DNA of 43,071 nt from Marilutibacter maris (GTDB taxonomy: Bacteria; Pseudomonadota; Gammaproteobacteria; Xanthomonadales; Xanthomonadaceae). Location: positions 1 through 43,071 of the forward strand of contig NZ_VICD02000165.1 in the NCBI RefSeq assembly GCF_006546735.2, read 5' to 3'. The stretch's first letter is position 1. Every line of letters begins with the position of its first letter. Of this stretch, positions 15,975 to 24,725 are shown piece after piece. The notes under the pieces were generated by a model, which saw nothing but the letters and a program-made list of their open reading frames with translations, was not told the DNA's origin and ran no database searches. Position numbers and translations under genes: made by a program.

Positions 15975-17872
15975 TGGAGGCTTCCACCGACACCGTCAAC
16001 CTGGACGCCGGGCAGGCGGTTGCCGCCTACCTCGAACAGCACGAGACCAAGGGCCTGCTGCGCTTCATCACCTGCGGCAGCGTCGACGACGGCAAGAGCA
16101 CCCTGATCGGGCGTCTGCTGTACGACACCAAGCGCCTGTTCGACGACCAGCTCGCGGCGCTGGAGTCCGACAGCCGTCGCCACGGCACCCAGAACGGCGA
16201 GATCGACTACGCGCTGCTGGTGGACGGCCTGTCGGCCGAGCGCGAGCAGGGCATCACCATCGATGTCGCCTACCGTTTCTTCAGCACCGAGCAGCGCAAG
16301 TTCATCGTCGCCGACTGCCCGGGCCATGAGCAGTACACCCGCAACATGGCGACCGGCGCGTCGACCGCCGATGTCGCGGTGGTGCTGGTCGACGCCCGCA
16401 AGGGCCTGCTGACCCAGACCCGCCGGCACAGCTACATCGTGTCGCTGCTGGGCATCCGCCATGTCCTGCTGGCGGTCAACAAGATGGATCTGGTCGGCTA
16501 CGACCAGGCGGTATTCGACGACATCGTCGGCGGCTACCGCGAACTGGCCGCCCAGCTCGGCATCGAGCATGTGCAGGCGGTGCCGCTGTCGGCGCTGCGG
16601 GGCGACAACCTGATCGAACGCTCGCCGCAGACCTCCTGGTACGGCGGTCCGAGCGTGCTGGAGTATCTGGAGACGGTCGATCCGCGGCGCGATCAGGCCG
16701 GGACCGGCCTGCGCCTGCCGGTGCAGTGGGTCAACCGTCCGAACCAGGACTTCCGCGGCTTCGCCGGCACCATCGCGGCGGGCACCGTCAGGCCCGGCGA
16801 CAGTGTGGTCGCGCTGCCGTCCGGACGTCGCTCGCAGGTCGCGCGCATCGTGACCGCCGACGGCGATCTCGCCCATGCCGGCGCGGGCCAGGCGGTGACC
16901 CTGACCCTCACCGACGAGCTCGACATCAGCCGCGGCGACGTGATCGCCGCCAGCGCGCAGCCGCCGGAGCTGTCCGATCAGTTCGCCGCCCACCTGCTAT
17001 GGATGGGCGAGCATTCGCTGCTGCCGGGGCGCCCGTACTGGCTGAAGATCGGCGCACGCACGGTCGGCGCGACGGTCACCGAGATCAAGCACAAGATCGA
17101 CGTCAACACCCAGGACAGGCTGGCGGCCAAGCATCTGGAGCTGAACGAGGTCGCGTTGTGCAATCTGCACCTGGACCAGTCGATCCCGTTCGAGGCCTAT
17201 CGCGACAACCGCGCGCTGGGCGGCTTCATCCTGATCGACCGGATGAGCAACGCGACCGTGGCCGCGGGCACCCTGGAGTTCGCGCTGCGTCGCGCCGGCA
17301 ACATCCACTGGCAGCACGTCGATGTCGACAAGGCGGCGCGCTCGGCCAGCAAGGGCCAGGCCGCGCGCTGCGTCTGGTTCACCGGCCTGTCGGGTTCGGG
17401 CAAGTCGACGATCGCCAATCTGGTCGACAAGCGCCTGCACGCGATGGGACGGCATGCCTTCGTGCTCGACGGCGACAACGTCCGCCACGGTCTCAACAAG
17501 GACCTGGGCTTCACCGACGAGGACCGCGTCGAGAACATCCGCCGCGTCGCCGAGGTCGCCAGGCTGATGACCGATGCCGGCCTGATCGTGCTGGTCAGCT
17601 TCATCTCGCCGTTCCGCGCCGAGCGGCGGATGGCGCGCGAGCTGTTCGGCGAGGACGAGTTCATCGAGGTCTTCGTCGACACGCCGCTGGATGTCGCCGA
17701 GCAGCGCGACGTGAAGGGGCTCTACGCCAAGGCGCGCGCAGGCAAGATCCCGAACTTCACCGGCATCGACTCGCCCTATGAGCAGCCGGAGACGGCGGAA
17801 CTGGTCCTGGATACCGTTTCGCAAAGCGCCGAGGACCTGGCCGAACAGGTGATACGCAAGCTGCTCGACTGA
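15974..17872 (+). CDS. cysNC: Fused sulfate adenylyltransferase GTPase subunit and APS kinase
   Basis: A 632-residue fusion. Residues 1 to about 445 are CysN, a translation-factor-like GTPase with G1 GSVDDGKST (35-43), G3 DCPGHEQY, G4 NKMD and two beta-barrel domains. From about residue 460 comes APS kinase (CysC), with P-loop GLSGSGKST (471-479), [11 protein letters not shown] and the mobile lid region [10 protein letters not shown]. The protein therefore makes both APS, with CysD, and PAPS for CysH. The start is fixed by the TGATG coupling with cysD. A strong terminator follows at 17900-17932. No cysQ (PAP phosphatase) is present nearby. Confidence 0.96.
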   Translation: MEASTDTVNLDAGQAVAAYLEQHETKGLLRFITCGSVDDGKSTLIGRLLYDTKRLFDDQLAALESDSRRHGTQNGEIDYALLVDGLSAEREQGITIDVAYRFFSTEQRKFIVADCPGHEQYTRNMATGASTADVAVVLVDARKGLLTQTRRHSYIVSLLGIRHVLLAVNKMDLVGYDQAVFDDIVGGYRELAAQLGIEHVQAVPLSALRGDNLIERSPQTSWYGGPSVLEYLETVDPRRDQAGTGLRLPVQWVNRPNQDFRGFAGTIAAGTVRPGDSVVALPSGRRSQVARIVTADGDLAHAGAGQAVTLTLTDELDISRGDVIAASAQPPELSDQFAAHLLWMGEHSLLPGRPYWLKIGARTVGATVTEIKHKIDVNTQDRLAAKHLELNEVALCNLHLDQSIPFEAYRDNRALGGFILIDRMSNATVAAGTLEFALRRAGNIHWQHVDVDKAARSASKGQAARCVWFTGLSGSGKSTIANLVDKRLHAMGRHAFVLDGDNVRHGLNKDLGFTDEDRVENIRRVAEVARLMTDAGLIVLVSFISPFRAERRMARELFGEDEFIEVFVDTPLDVAEQRDVKGLYAKARAGKIPNFTGIDSPYEQPETAELVLDTVSQSAEDLAEQVIRKLLD

Positions 17873-17899
17873 CGGGCGGGGTTGCGCCGCGGCAACGAG

Positions 17900-17932
17900 A
17901 AAGGGCCGGATCGCGCGATCCGGCCCTTTTTC
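17900..17932. terminator. Bidirectional intrinsic terminator between cysNC and the M20 peptidase gene
   Basis: A perfect 24-base GC-rich palindrome (17903-17926, arms GGGCCGGATCGC and GCGATCCGGCCC) is flanked by AAA on the left and TTTTTC on the right. It lies between two convergent genes, 30 bp after the cysNC stop and 25 bp from the peptidase stop, so it can serve both, more strongly the plus strand. Confidence 0.92.
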
Positions 17933-17951
17933 TTCCGCGACGATGGGGCGG

Positions 17952-19460
17952 TCAGCAGCAGCCGTGGTCGCCGTGACGGTCGCCGCTGTCGGGGGCGACC
18001 GCGGCGCCGGTGGTCTCGCCGCGCTGGCCGGCCAGGTGATGCTCGGCGATCACCCGGGCGACGCAGGCGGTGACCTTCTTGCCCATCGGGATGTGCAGGA
18101 ACTCGTTCGGACCGTGCGCGTTGCTGTGCGGGCCGAGTACGCCGGTGATCATGAACTGCGCGCCGGGGAATTTCTCGCCGAGCATGCCCATGAACGGAAT
18201 CGAGCCGCCTTCGCCCATGTACATCGCCGGCGCGTCGTAGAACTCGCGGCTGGCGGCGTCGATCGCCTTGTCCAGCCACGGCGACATCGCCGGCGCGTTC
18301 CAGCCGGCGGAGGCCTTTTCGAGTTCCAGCGACACCCGGGCGCCGTTGGGCGGGTCGCGCAGCAGCGCGTCGCTGAGAAGCTCGCCGGCCTGGCGGCCGT
18401 TGAGCGTCGGCGGCAACCGCAGCGACAGCTTGACCGCGGTATGCGGGCGCAGCACGTTGCCGGCCGAGTCCAGCGACGGGATGCCGCCAATGCCGGTGAC
18501 CGACAGCGCCGGCCGCCAGGTGCGGTTGAGCACCAGCTCGGCAAGGTCGTCGCTCATCGGCACCAGGCCGTCGACCAGGGGGAACTTGTCGTAGACCGCG
18601 GTGCCGAGCACCTCGGCGGCGCGACGGGCCTGCTCCAGCCGCTCGGCCGGGATCTCCACGTGCAGGCCGTCCAGGGTGATCCGGCCGCTGTGTTCGTCCT
18701 CGATCCGCGACAGCAGCTGGCGCAGCACGCGGAAGCTCGACGGCACGATGCCCGACGCGTCGCCGGAGTGCACGCCCTCCTCGAGCACCTTGACCGTCAG
18801 GTTGCCGCCTGCCAGCCCGCGCAGCGAGGTCGTGCACCACAGCTGGTCGTAGTTGCCGCAGCCCGAGTCCAGGCACACCACCAGCGACGGTTTGCCGATG
18901 CGGTCGGCGAGGTGGTCCACGTAGGCGGGCAGGTCGTAGCTGCCGGACTCCTCGCAGGCCTCGATGACGATCACGCAGCGCGCATGCGGCAGCTTCTGCT
19001 CCTGCAGCGCCTTGATCGCGGTCAGCGAGCCGAAGATCGCGTAGCCGTCGTCGGCGCCGCCGCGGCCGTACAGGCGGTCGCCGCGCAGGACCGGCTTCCA
19101 CGGGCCCAGGTCGTCGTCCCAACCGGTCATTTCCGGCTGCTTGTCGAGGTGGCCGTACAGCAGCACGCAGTCGTCGTCGCTGCCACCGTTGGCGGCCGGG
19201 ATGTCGATGTAGATCAGCGGCGTGCGGCCTTCCAGCCGGACCACCTCCATCTGCATGCCGGGGATGTTCTGGGCGCCGGCCCAGGCGGTCATCAGCTTGA
19301 CCGCGTCCTCCATGTAGCCATGCGCCACCCAGTCGGCATCGAACATCGGCGACTTGTTCGGGATGCGGATGTACTCGACGAGCTGCGGAACGATCTCGTC
19401 GTCCCACTTGCCGCCGACGAAGTTCTCGATGACGGAGGGATCGATGGGGCTGGTATCCAT
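17952..19460 (-). CDS. M20-family metallopeptidase (dipeptidase-like)
   Basis: A 502-residue zinc peptidase of the M20 (CNDP/dipeptidase-type) family. The metal and catalytic residues are visible in order: YGHLDKQPE (His and catalytic Asp), GRGGADDGYA (bridging Asp), ACEESGS (catalytic Glu and ligand), CLDSG, and a C-terminal GPHSNAHGPNE (His). The dimerisation/lid domain occupies the middle. No signal peptide is seen, so it is probably cytosolic, hydrolysing dipeptides or short peptides. The C-terminus ends in a His/Cys-rich tail (GDRHGDHGCC) beyond the normal fold, which could bind metal. It is monocistronic and convergent with cysNC. Confidence 0.9.
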   Translation of the reverse strand: MDTSPIDPSVIENFVGGKWDDEIVPQLVEYIRIPNKSPMFDADWVAHGYMEDAVKLMTAWAGAQNIPGMQMEVVRLEGRTPLIYIDIPAANGGSDDDCVLLYGHLDKQPEMTGWDDDLGPWKPVLRGDRLYGRGGADDGYAIFGSLTAIKALQEQKLPHARCVIVIEACEESGSYDLPAYVDHLADRIGKPSLVVCLDSGCGNYDQLWCTTSLRGLAGGNLTVKVLEEGVHSGDASGIVPSSFRVLRQLLSRIEDEHSGRITLDGLHVEIPAERLEQARRAAEVLGTAVYDKFPLVDGLVPMSDDLAELVLNRTWRPALSVTGIGGIPSLDSAGNVLRPHTAVKLSLRLPPTLNGRQAGELLSDALLRDPPNGARVSLELEKASAGWNAPAMSPWLDKAIDAASREFYDAPAMYMGEGGSIPFMGMLGEKFPGAQFMITGVLGPHSNAHGPNEFLHIPMGKKVTACVARVIAEHHLAGQRGETTGAAVAPDSGDRHGDHGCC

Positions 19461-19588
19461 TGGGGGACCTCTGAACCGGGTGAACCGCCATTTTAGCGCC
19501 TGGGGCGGGTCCGGCCCGGCGGCGCCGAGTGCCGAAGCCGGGCAAATGGCCTGGCGGGGCGACGGTGCGGGGCGTCCGTGCCGGCGGG

Positions 19589-19625
19589 CCTAGGAAATTT
19601 CCTAGGTCGGGTCGGGAGATTTCCC
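19589..19625. promoter_or_regulatory. 18-bp perfect palindrome plus a second, weaker copy 22 bp downstream
   Basis: CCTAGGAAATTTCCTAGG (19589-19606) is perfectly palindromic. A second site, GGGAGATTTCCC (19614-19625), repeats the GGA-ATTTCC core with one mismatch. The two centres are 22 bp apart, about two helical turns, so dimers would sit on the same face. They lie about 145-180 bp before the ComEA-like gene, upstream of a possible -10 (gatact, 19647-19652). This looks like an operator for an unidentified dimeric regulator. The remaining 307-bp gap (19461-19767) shows no gene. Confidence 0.6.
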
Positions 19626-19767
19626 GGCTGTGTTCCGGCAACTGCGCCGATACTCTGGCTCCAGGCGTCTGGGGAGACTGGTCCTGCCGCCGGACCCGCA
19701 GGGATTGGCCGTGGTCCGGAAGGCAATCAAGGACGTTCCGCAAACAGCCAACGAGAAAGGACCTCAT

Positions 19768-20109
19768 ATGAAATCCTTCCAACAGATCATGAAATCCGTC
19801 GCCCTCGCCCTGCTGCTGGTCGGCAGCGTGCTGACCGCCACCGCGGCCGCCAGCGAGAAGGTCGACATCAACACCGCCGACGCGGCCACCCTCGACCGGG
19901 TCCTGATCAATGTCGGACCGGCCAAGGCCGAGGCCATCGTCGAGTACCGCGAGGCCAATGGGCCGTTTCGCAGCGTCGAGCAACTGGCCCTGGTCAGCGG
20001 CATCGGACTGAAGACGGTCGAGAAGAACCGCGACCTGATCATGGTGGGCTACGCGGCACCGCGGCGCCCCGCCACCGGCGCGGCGCGCTCGAGTCCGGGC
20101 CGCAACTGA
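19768..20109 (+). CDS. Secreted ComEA-type helix-hairpin-helix DNA-binding protein
   Basis: A 113-residue protein with a Sec signal peptide (residues 1 to about 28, ending TATAAA). One double helix-hairpin-helix domain follows, of ComEA type (VDINTADAATLDRVL, GPAKAEAIVEYREANGPF, LALVSGIGLKTVEKNRDLI). Such periplasmic proteins bind incoming double-stranded DNA in natural transformation. A basic, Ala/Pro-rich tail follows. The start at 19768 is supported by AAAGGA six bases upstream (19756-19761). A regulatory palindrome pair lies upstream and a strong terminator downstream, so it is a single-gene unit. A DNA-uptake role is inferred from the family; no other competence gene is in the window. 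Confidence 0.85.
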   Translation: MKSFQQIMKSVALALLLVGSVLTATAAASEKVDINTADAATLDRVLINVGPAKAEAIVEYREANGPFRSVEQLALVSGIGLKTVEKNRDLIMVGYAAPRRPATGAARSSPGRN

Positions 20110-20216
20110 GCGTCAACCGGAATCGCATGGCCGGCCCGCATGGATGCGGTCACCGGACACCGTCAGGCACGGACGTCTGGCGGAATCGGGGTCAGGCCCC
20201 CGGACAGGGAAGTGCA

Positions 20217-20255
20217 CCGCCCGCGGCGGAGGGAGTCGTCGCGGGCGGTTTTTTT
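20217..20255 (+). terminator. Intrinsic terminator of the ComEA-like gene
   Basis: A 12-bp stem with one mismatch (CCGCCCGCGGCG at 20217-20228, CGTCGCGGGCGG at 20237-20248) closes an 8-base loop and is followed by seven T (20249-20255). It lies about 107 bp after the stop codon and before the HutD-family gene. Confidence 0.88.
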
Positions 20256-20378
20256 CGTGGCGGTGTGCCGGCGTCGGCGAGGCGCTCCGCCCCTGGCCGG
20301 TCGTCGATGCGTTCCAGCGCTGATCCCGGCGTGGGCGGCGGCGGGACGCGGAGCGGCCTGCACCGATAGACTGCGCAG

Positions 20379-21011
20379 ATGGATTCCGCTTCCGTCATCG
20401 GCAACATCGCCAGGGTCATTCCGTCGTTCGCATACGACCGGATCCGTTGGCGCAACGGTCTGGGCTGGACCCGGGAGGTCGCGCAAGGGCGGCTGGAGTC
20501 CGCTTCCCCGGTGGCCGAAGCGCGGCCCTCGGATGCGTGGGACTGGCGACTGTCGATTGCCGAGATCGACGCCGAAGCGCCGTTCTCCCGGTTCGACGGC
20601 ATCGAGCGCGAACAGATGCTGCTGTCCGGCGAGGGCCTGCGCCTGCATGGAGACGGCATCGAGCAGGAGCTGAGACCTCCGCATCAGCGCTGGCGGTTCC
20701 GCGGCGAGGACGCGCTGGTCGGCAGTCCGCTCGACGGCCGTGTCGAGGTCGCCAACCTGATGTGGCGGCGCGAACGGGTCGACACCACGTCCTGGCACCG
20801 GCCGCTGGTGGGGCCGATGGTGATCTTCATCGAGCCGGGCAGCACCTGGCTGGTGCATCTGATCGCCGGCCAGGGCATGTTCGCCGACGCGTCAGGACTG
20901 GGACGGATAGAGGCGGGCGACACCGCGGTGCTGCCGGCGGGCGCCACGCGTCTGCGGCATGTGCTGGAGGGCGGCGGCGAGGCCTGGCTGATGCGTCTGC
21001 AGCCGCGCTGA
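20379..21011 (+). CDS. HutD/Ves-family cupin protein
   Basis: A 210-residue bicupin-like protein of the HutD/Ves family. The start motif IRWRNGLGWTREVA matches the family's conserved WRNGgG-T-E segment, followed by WRLSIAEIDAEAPFSRFDGIER, given here as the core SRFDGIER, and then the second cupin half ending GEAWLMRL. HutD members are linked to histidine utilisation and Ves to cold-related phenotypes in other bacteria. No hut genes are adjacent here, so no pathway can be assigned. It stands alone between a terminator and the convergent flavoreductase gene. Confidence 0.75.
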   Translation: MDSASVIGNIARVIPSFAYDRIRWRNGLGWTREVAQGRLESASPVAEARPSDAWDWRLSIAEIDAEAPFSRFDGIEREQMLLSGEGLRLHGDGIEQELRPPHQRWRFRGEDALVGSPLDGRVEVANLMWRRERVDTTSWHRPLVGPMVIFIEPGSTWLVHLIAGQGMFADASGLGRIEAGDTAVLPAGATRLRHVLEGGGEAWLMRLQPR

Positions 21012-21068
21012 GCGCTCCATTGCGGCGACGCGGGAGACTTCCGCCGCGGCCCCGAGGGGCGTCCCGTA

Positions 21069-22745
21069 TCAGTAGACGTCGCGGCGGTAGCGGCCGGTCT
21101 CGATCAACTGGTCGACCGCCTCGTCGCCGAGACAGTCGCGCAGCACCGTGTCCACGCCCGGCGCCATGCCCTGCAGGCTTCCGCAGACATGGATCGCGGC
21201 GCCAGCGGCGATCCACTCGCCCAGGCGCTCGCGCTGCTCGCGCAAACGGTCCTGCACGTAGCGCTCGGGACCATGCGCCTGGCCGGAAACGGCGGTGCCG
21301 TCGCGCGAGAACGCCAGGTCGAGATGGTCGAGCCAGCCCTGCGCCTGCCATTGGCGCAACTCGTCGCCGAAGTGCAGGTCGTGGCGGCGCTGGCGCTCGC
21401 CGAACAGCAGCCAGTTGCGGGCGTGCCCGCGTTCGATCCGCGCCTGCAGCAGGGCGCGCAGGCCGGCCAGGCCGGTACCGTTGCCGATCAGGATCAGCGG
21501 GCGATCGTCGTCGTGCAGGTGGAAGGCGCGATTGCTGCGGATGCGCAGGGCGATGGGGTCGCCGATGCGCGCATGTTCGCTCAGCCAGCCGCTGCCGCTG
21601 CCCAGGCGCCCGTCGGGATGGCGCATCTGCCTGACCAGCAGGCGCAGATGGCCTTCGCCGGGTGTCGATGCGATCGAGTACTCGCGATGCGGCAGTGGCT
21701 GCAGGCCCTCGGCCACGCGCTGGGCATCGAGGCCTTCGACGTCGGCCGGCGCCGGCAGCTGCGAGCCGGCCAGACGCTCGCGCAGCGATAGCGTGGTTGC
21801 GTCGACCTCGGTCGCGGCGTCGCCGTCGACGCCGGCCATTGCCAGCCAGGCGTCGATGTCGGCGTCGGCATGGCAGGGACCGATCTCGGCGATGTCGCCG
21901 GCGCTCCAGTCGAGCAGGGCCGGGTCGTCCGGCTGCAGGCGGATCTCGAACGCGGGCCCGCCAAGGCTGCCCGGATTCAGGTGACGGCGCGCGCGCAGGC
22001 GCCACCGCTGGTAGGCCGGACGGCTCCAGTCGGGCAGATCGGTGCGCCCGGTGAGCTGGCCCAGATGCTGCTGCCACAGGCGCAGCGCGCCGGCATCGCC
22101 GTTGTCGACCTCGATCATGTCGAACAGCGGATGGGCGTGGCTGTGGCGCAGCCAGCCGTCGAGGCGATGGCCGAACGCGCAGTACGCGTCGTACTCGCGA
22201 TCGCCCAGCGCGAGCAGGCCGTAGCGCAGCGAGCCCAGTGCGGCTTCGCGGTCGAGGGTGCGGCGCACGAACGGCAGTGCCGGGTCCGGCGGGTCGCCTT
22301 CGCCGGTGGTGCTGACGATGAACAGCGCCTGTGACGTGGCGGCCAGGGTCTCGGCATCGAGCCGGCCCAGCGGCACCAGACGCACGCGCTGGCCGGCCGC
22401 CTGCAAGGCCTCGACGCTCAGCCGGGCCAGTTGCTCGGCGTAGCCGGTCTGGCTGGCATGGGCGACCAGCCAGTCGACGGGACCGTCGACCATGCCCGCG
22501 GTCGCGGCGGCGTCCGCGCTCTGCCGCAGGCGGCGCGTGAGCACGATGGCGCCGGTGAACCCCGCCCACAGCCCGAACACGATGCCGGCGAACCACCAGC
22601 GGCCCGGCCCCGGATCGCGCCACTGCATCGGCTCGACCTGCCAGCGCGTCGCCAGCACCGCGACCGCGATCAGCGCGACCAGCACCAGTGCATTGCCGAT
22701 CGGGCCGGCGTCGATCCGGCGCCGGCGGGGGACGGTCGCGGTCAT
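21069..22745 (-). CDS. Membrane-anchored CysJ-like NADPH flavoreductase
   Basis: A 558-residue diflavin reductase with two N-terminal membrane segments (about residues 16-34 and 50-70). Positive charges before the first and after the second place both ends in the cytosol. A flavodoxin-type FMN domain follows (AHASQTGYAEQLA; STTGEGDPPDP), then an FAD domain (REYSIAST), an NADP domain (GNGTGLAGLRALLQ; HVCGSLQGMAPGVD) and the CysJ-like end GRYRRDVY. The start at 22745 overlaps the apbE stop by 4 bp. As last gene of the PepSY-DUF2271-DUF4198-apbE unit it would feed NADPH electrons into the membrane for extracytoplasmic reduction, rather than reduce sulfite. Confidence 0.87.
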   Translation of the reverse strand: MTATVPRRRRIDAGPIGNALVLVALIAVAVLATRWQVEPMQWRDPGPGRWWFAGIVFGLWAGFTGAIVLTRRLRQSADAAATAGMVDGPVDWLVAHASQTGYAEQLARLSVEALQAAGQRVRLVPLGRLDAETLAATSQALFIVSTTGEGDPPDPALPFVRRTLDREAALGSLRYGLLALGDREYDAYCAFGHRLDGWLRHSHAHPLFDMIEVDNGDAGALRLWQQHLGQLTGRTDLPDWSRPAYQRWRLRARRHLNPGSLGGPAFEIRLQPDDPALLDWSAGDIAEIGPCHADADIDAWLAMAGVDGDAATEVDATTLSLRERLAGSQLPAPADVEGLDAQRVAEGLQPLPHREYSIASTPGEGHLRLLVRQMRHPDGRLGSGSGWLSEHARIGDPIALRIRSNRAFHLHDDDRPLILIGNGTGLAGLRALLQARIERGHARNWLLFGERQRRHDLHFGDELRQWQAQGWLDHLDLAFSRDGTAVSGQAHGPERYVQDRLREQRERLGEWIAAGAAIHVCGSLQGMAPGVDTVLRDCLGDEAVDQLIETGRYRRDVY

Positions 22746-23815
22746 GGCTGCAACTGCCGCTCGAACGCGGGCGTCATCCGTCGCTGGAATCCGTCGCCGT
22801 CGTGGACGAAGAACAGCACCGCCAGCCCGCGTTCGACCGCGTAGCGGTAGCCGGCGTCCGGGCCGAGCACGGTCAGCGCGGTGGCCAGCGCGTCGGCCTG
22901 CATGCACGAGGTGTGCAGCACGGTGACCGAGGCCATGCCGTGGGTCACCGGGCGTCCGCTGCGCGGATCGATGGTGTGCGAGAAGCGGCCCTGCCCGGTC
23001 TCGAAGTAGTGCCGGTAGTCGCCAGAGGTCGCCACCGCGAGGTCGTCCGGTTCCAGCACGATGCCGGACAGCTGCGGCCGTTCGTCGCCGGATGCCGGGG
23101 CATCGCGGCGATCGTCCGGTGCCGGCTGCTCGATGCCGACCCGCCAGGGCAGGCCGTCGGGCTTGCGCCCACGGGCGCGCAGCTCGCCGCCGACCTCGAC
23201 CAGCCAGGCTTCGCTGCCGGTGCCGTCGAGATAGCCGGCGACGCGATCGACGCCATAGCCCTTGGCGATCGACGACAGATCCAGGTACAGCCCGCCGGGC
23301 TGGGCGACGGTGCGGGTGCGGCGGTCCAGGGCCAGGCGCTGCCAGCCGCTGCGGGCCATGACCCCGGCGATCGCCGCGTCGTCGGGTGGGGCGCTGCGTT
23401 CGCCGTCCGGGCCGAAGCCCCACAGGTTGACCAACGGCCCGACGGTGGGGTCGTAGGCGCCGCCGGTGTCGGCGGCCAACGCCAGCGCCGCGTCCAGCAC
23501 CTCGAAGAAGGCTGCCGGCAGGCCGTGCACGCTGCCCGCGTCGGCGCGGTTGAAACGGCTGATGTCGCTGCCGTCCTCCCAGGTGCTCATCTGCGCGACG
23601 ACCTCGTCCAGCTGCGCCTGGATGCCGGCCCGCAACCGCGCGGGCTCGGCGTCCGACACCACCCGGACCTGCCAGGTGGTGCCCATGGTGCGGCCCGACA
23701 GCTCATGCAGGCGCGCCGCTGCGGCGATCTGCGGCAACAGCAGCAGGACGAGCAGCAGGCCACCTGGCAGCAGGCCGCTCAGCGGCCGGTCGAGTCTGGG
23801 CATGACGGGACGCAT
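22742..23815 (-). CDS. apbE: FAD:protein FMN transferase (flavinyltransferase)
   Basis: A 357-residue ApbE. A hydrophobic N-terminus (LLPGGLLLVLLLLPQIAAAA, about residues 15-34) exports or anchors it in the periplasm. Catalytic features include GRTMGTTWQV, MSTWEDGSDISRFN, YDPTVGPLVNLWGFG, DLSSIAKGYGVD, ATSGDYRHYF and DPRSGRPVTHGMASVTV. ApbE transfers FMN from FAD onto Ser/Thr in Dxx(s/t)gA(t/s) motifs. The DUF2271 protein encoded two genes upstream carries exactly such a motif (DGVSGAT), making it the probable substrate. apbE lies 12 bp after the DUF4198 gene and overlaps the flavoreductase gene by 4 bp. Confidence 0.93.
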   Translation of the reverse strand: MRPVMPRLDRPLSGLLPGGLLLVLLLLPQIAAAARLHELSGRTMGTTWQVRVVSDAEPARLRAGIQAQLDEVVAQMSTWEDGSDISRFNRADAGSVHGLPAAFFEVLDAALALAADTGGAYDPTVGPLVNLWGFGPDGERSAPPDDAAIAGVMARSGWQRLALDRRTRTVAQPGGLYLDLSSIAKGYGVDRVAGYLDGTGSEAWLVEVGGELRARGRKPDGLPWRVGIEQPAPDDRRDAPASGDERPQLSGIVLEPDDLAVATSGDYRHYFETGQGRFSHTIDPRSGRPVTHGMASVTVLHTSCMQADALATALTVLGPDAGYRYAVERGLAVLFFVHDGDGFQRRMTPAFERQLQP

Positions 23816-23827
23816 GCGGCGCGCGAT

Positions 23828-24649
23828 TTACAGCGGCAGCACTTCGAAGGTCGCCACGTAGCTGGCGCGGCGCTCGCCGGCCTGCGGCAGTGTGGTCTTG
23901 CCGTCGCTGTGGCTGGCCTCCAGCCAGTACATGCCGGCCTGCGGCCAGGTCACCGAGAACCGGCCCTGGGCGTCGGTGGTCGCCTGGATCTCGTCCTGCT
24001 GGTTCCGGTAACGGGTCGCGCCGGGCACGATCTCCACGCCCAGGCCGGCGGCGGGCTGGCCGTCGAGCAGCAATTGGAAGGTCGCCGACTCGCCGGCGTA
24101 GAGGTCGTTGGGGTGGGTGACCGGGGCCAGTTCCAGGCCGCGGCCGCTGGGCTTGAACACGGCGGTGTCCGGCTGGCCGACGGTGACGAAGGTTTCGACC
24201 CGGCCCAGGCTCTCGGAAGCCTTGACCTCGGTCGCACCGGCCGGGATCCCGCCGGCGAAGTCCTCCGCGCGTCCGCGCCAGCGGCGGTTCTCGCCGTCGA
24301 GCTTGTAGCTGGCGAACATGCCGTGGTTGACCATCGCGATCCGATAGGTGCCTTCCTGCGCCAGTTCCAGGTCGAAGGTGCTGCGCAGCTTGCCGGTGCT
24401 GCCGTTTTGCGGCTGCATCGTGCTGCCGTCCGGCGCGGTGACCTGCAGCCGCTCCAGCGGCAGCGGCAGGTGGTTGAAGTAGAACAGGTCGTTGGAGACC
24501 GCGGCATCGACGGTCATCCAGGCGCCCTTCTCCGAGAACACCGTCTGCGAGGGCTGCAGCCAGGCCTTGTGGGCGAGCGCGGCGGGCGCGGCGACCAGGG
24601 TCAGGGCGGCGGTGAGGGCGGCGGTGAGGGTGGCGCGACCGAGTTTCAT
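23828..24649 (-). CDS. DUF4198-family periplasmic protein
   Basis: A 273-residue protein with a clear signal peptide (MKLGRATLTAALTAALTLVA, cleavage near PAALA-HKAWL). After cleavage it begins HKAWLQPSQTVF, the typical DUF4198 start with an N-terminal His that could bind metal. The C-terminal half is a beta-sandwich (PNDLYAGESATFQLLLDGQP; DAQGRFSVTWPQAGMYWLE). DUF4198 proteins are linked to metal uptake or redox loci, but their activity is not known. It lies between the flavinylated DUF2271 protein and ApbE, suggesting a structural or metal-handling partner in the same periplasmic complex. It has no flavinylation motif itself. Confidence 0.82.
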   Translation of the reverse strand: MKLGRATLTAALTAALTLVAAPAALAHKAWLQPSQTVFSEKGAWMTVDAAVSNDLFYFNHLPLPLERLQVTAPDGSTMQPQNGSTGKLRSTFDLELAQEGTYRIAMVNHGMFASYKLDGENRRWRGRAEDFAGGIPAGATEVKASESLGRVETFVTVGQPDTAVFKPSGRGLELAPVTHPNDLYAGESATFQLLLDGQPAAGLGVEIVPGATRYRNQQDEIQATTDAQGRFSVTWPQAGMYWLEASHSDGKTTLPQAGERRASYVATFEVLPL

Positions 24650-24725
24650 CGAAGGCTCCTTGAACGACCGGCGGGCATGTCCGCCGACTGGGGTGATTGG
24701 GTGATCGGGGTACGCGGCGGCGGCG

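Noticed and set aside
19589-19606. The CCTAGG palindrome as an intrinsic terminator of the M20 gene or a sigma-54 site
   Set aside because: The M20 gene starts, not ends, on this side. There is no loop or T-run, and no GG-N10-GC sigma-54 pattern is present.
17776-19983. A 735-codon minus-strand frame overlapping cysNC end, terminator and M20 gene
   Set aside because: It crosses a strong terminator and overlaps the M20 gene in another frame. Composition is Arg/Ala/Gly-rich as expected of a GC-rich shadow.
20379-21011. HutD as evidence of a histidine utilisation operon
   Set aside because: No hutU/H/I/G/C genes occur in the window. The gene is isolated by a terminator and a convergent neighbour.
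21069-23423. An apparent long fusion extending the flavoreductase upstream through apbE
   Set aside because: The extra 226 residues are an out-of-frame reading of apbE. The start MTATVPRRRR at 22745 with ATGA overlap gives a sensible two-TM N-terminus.
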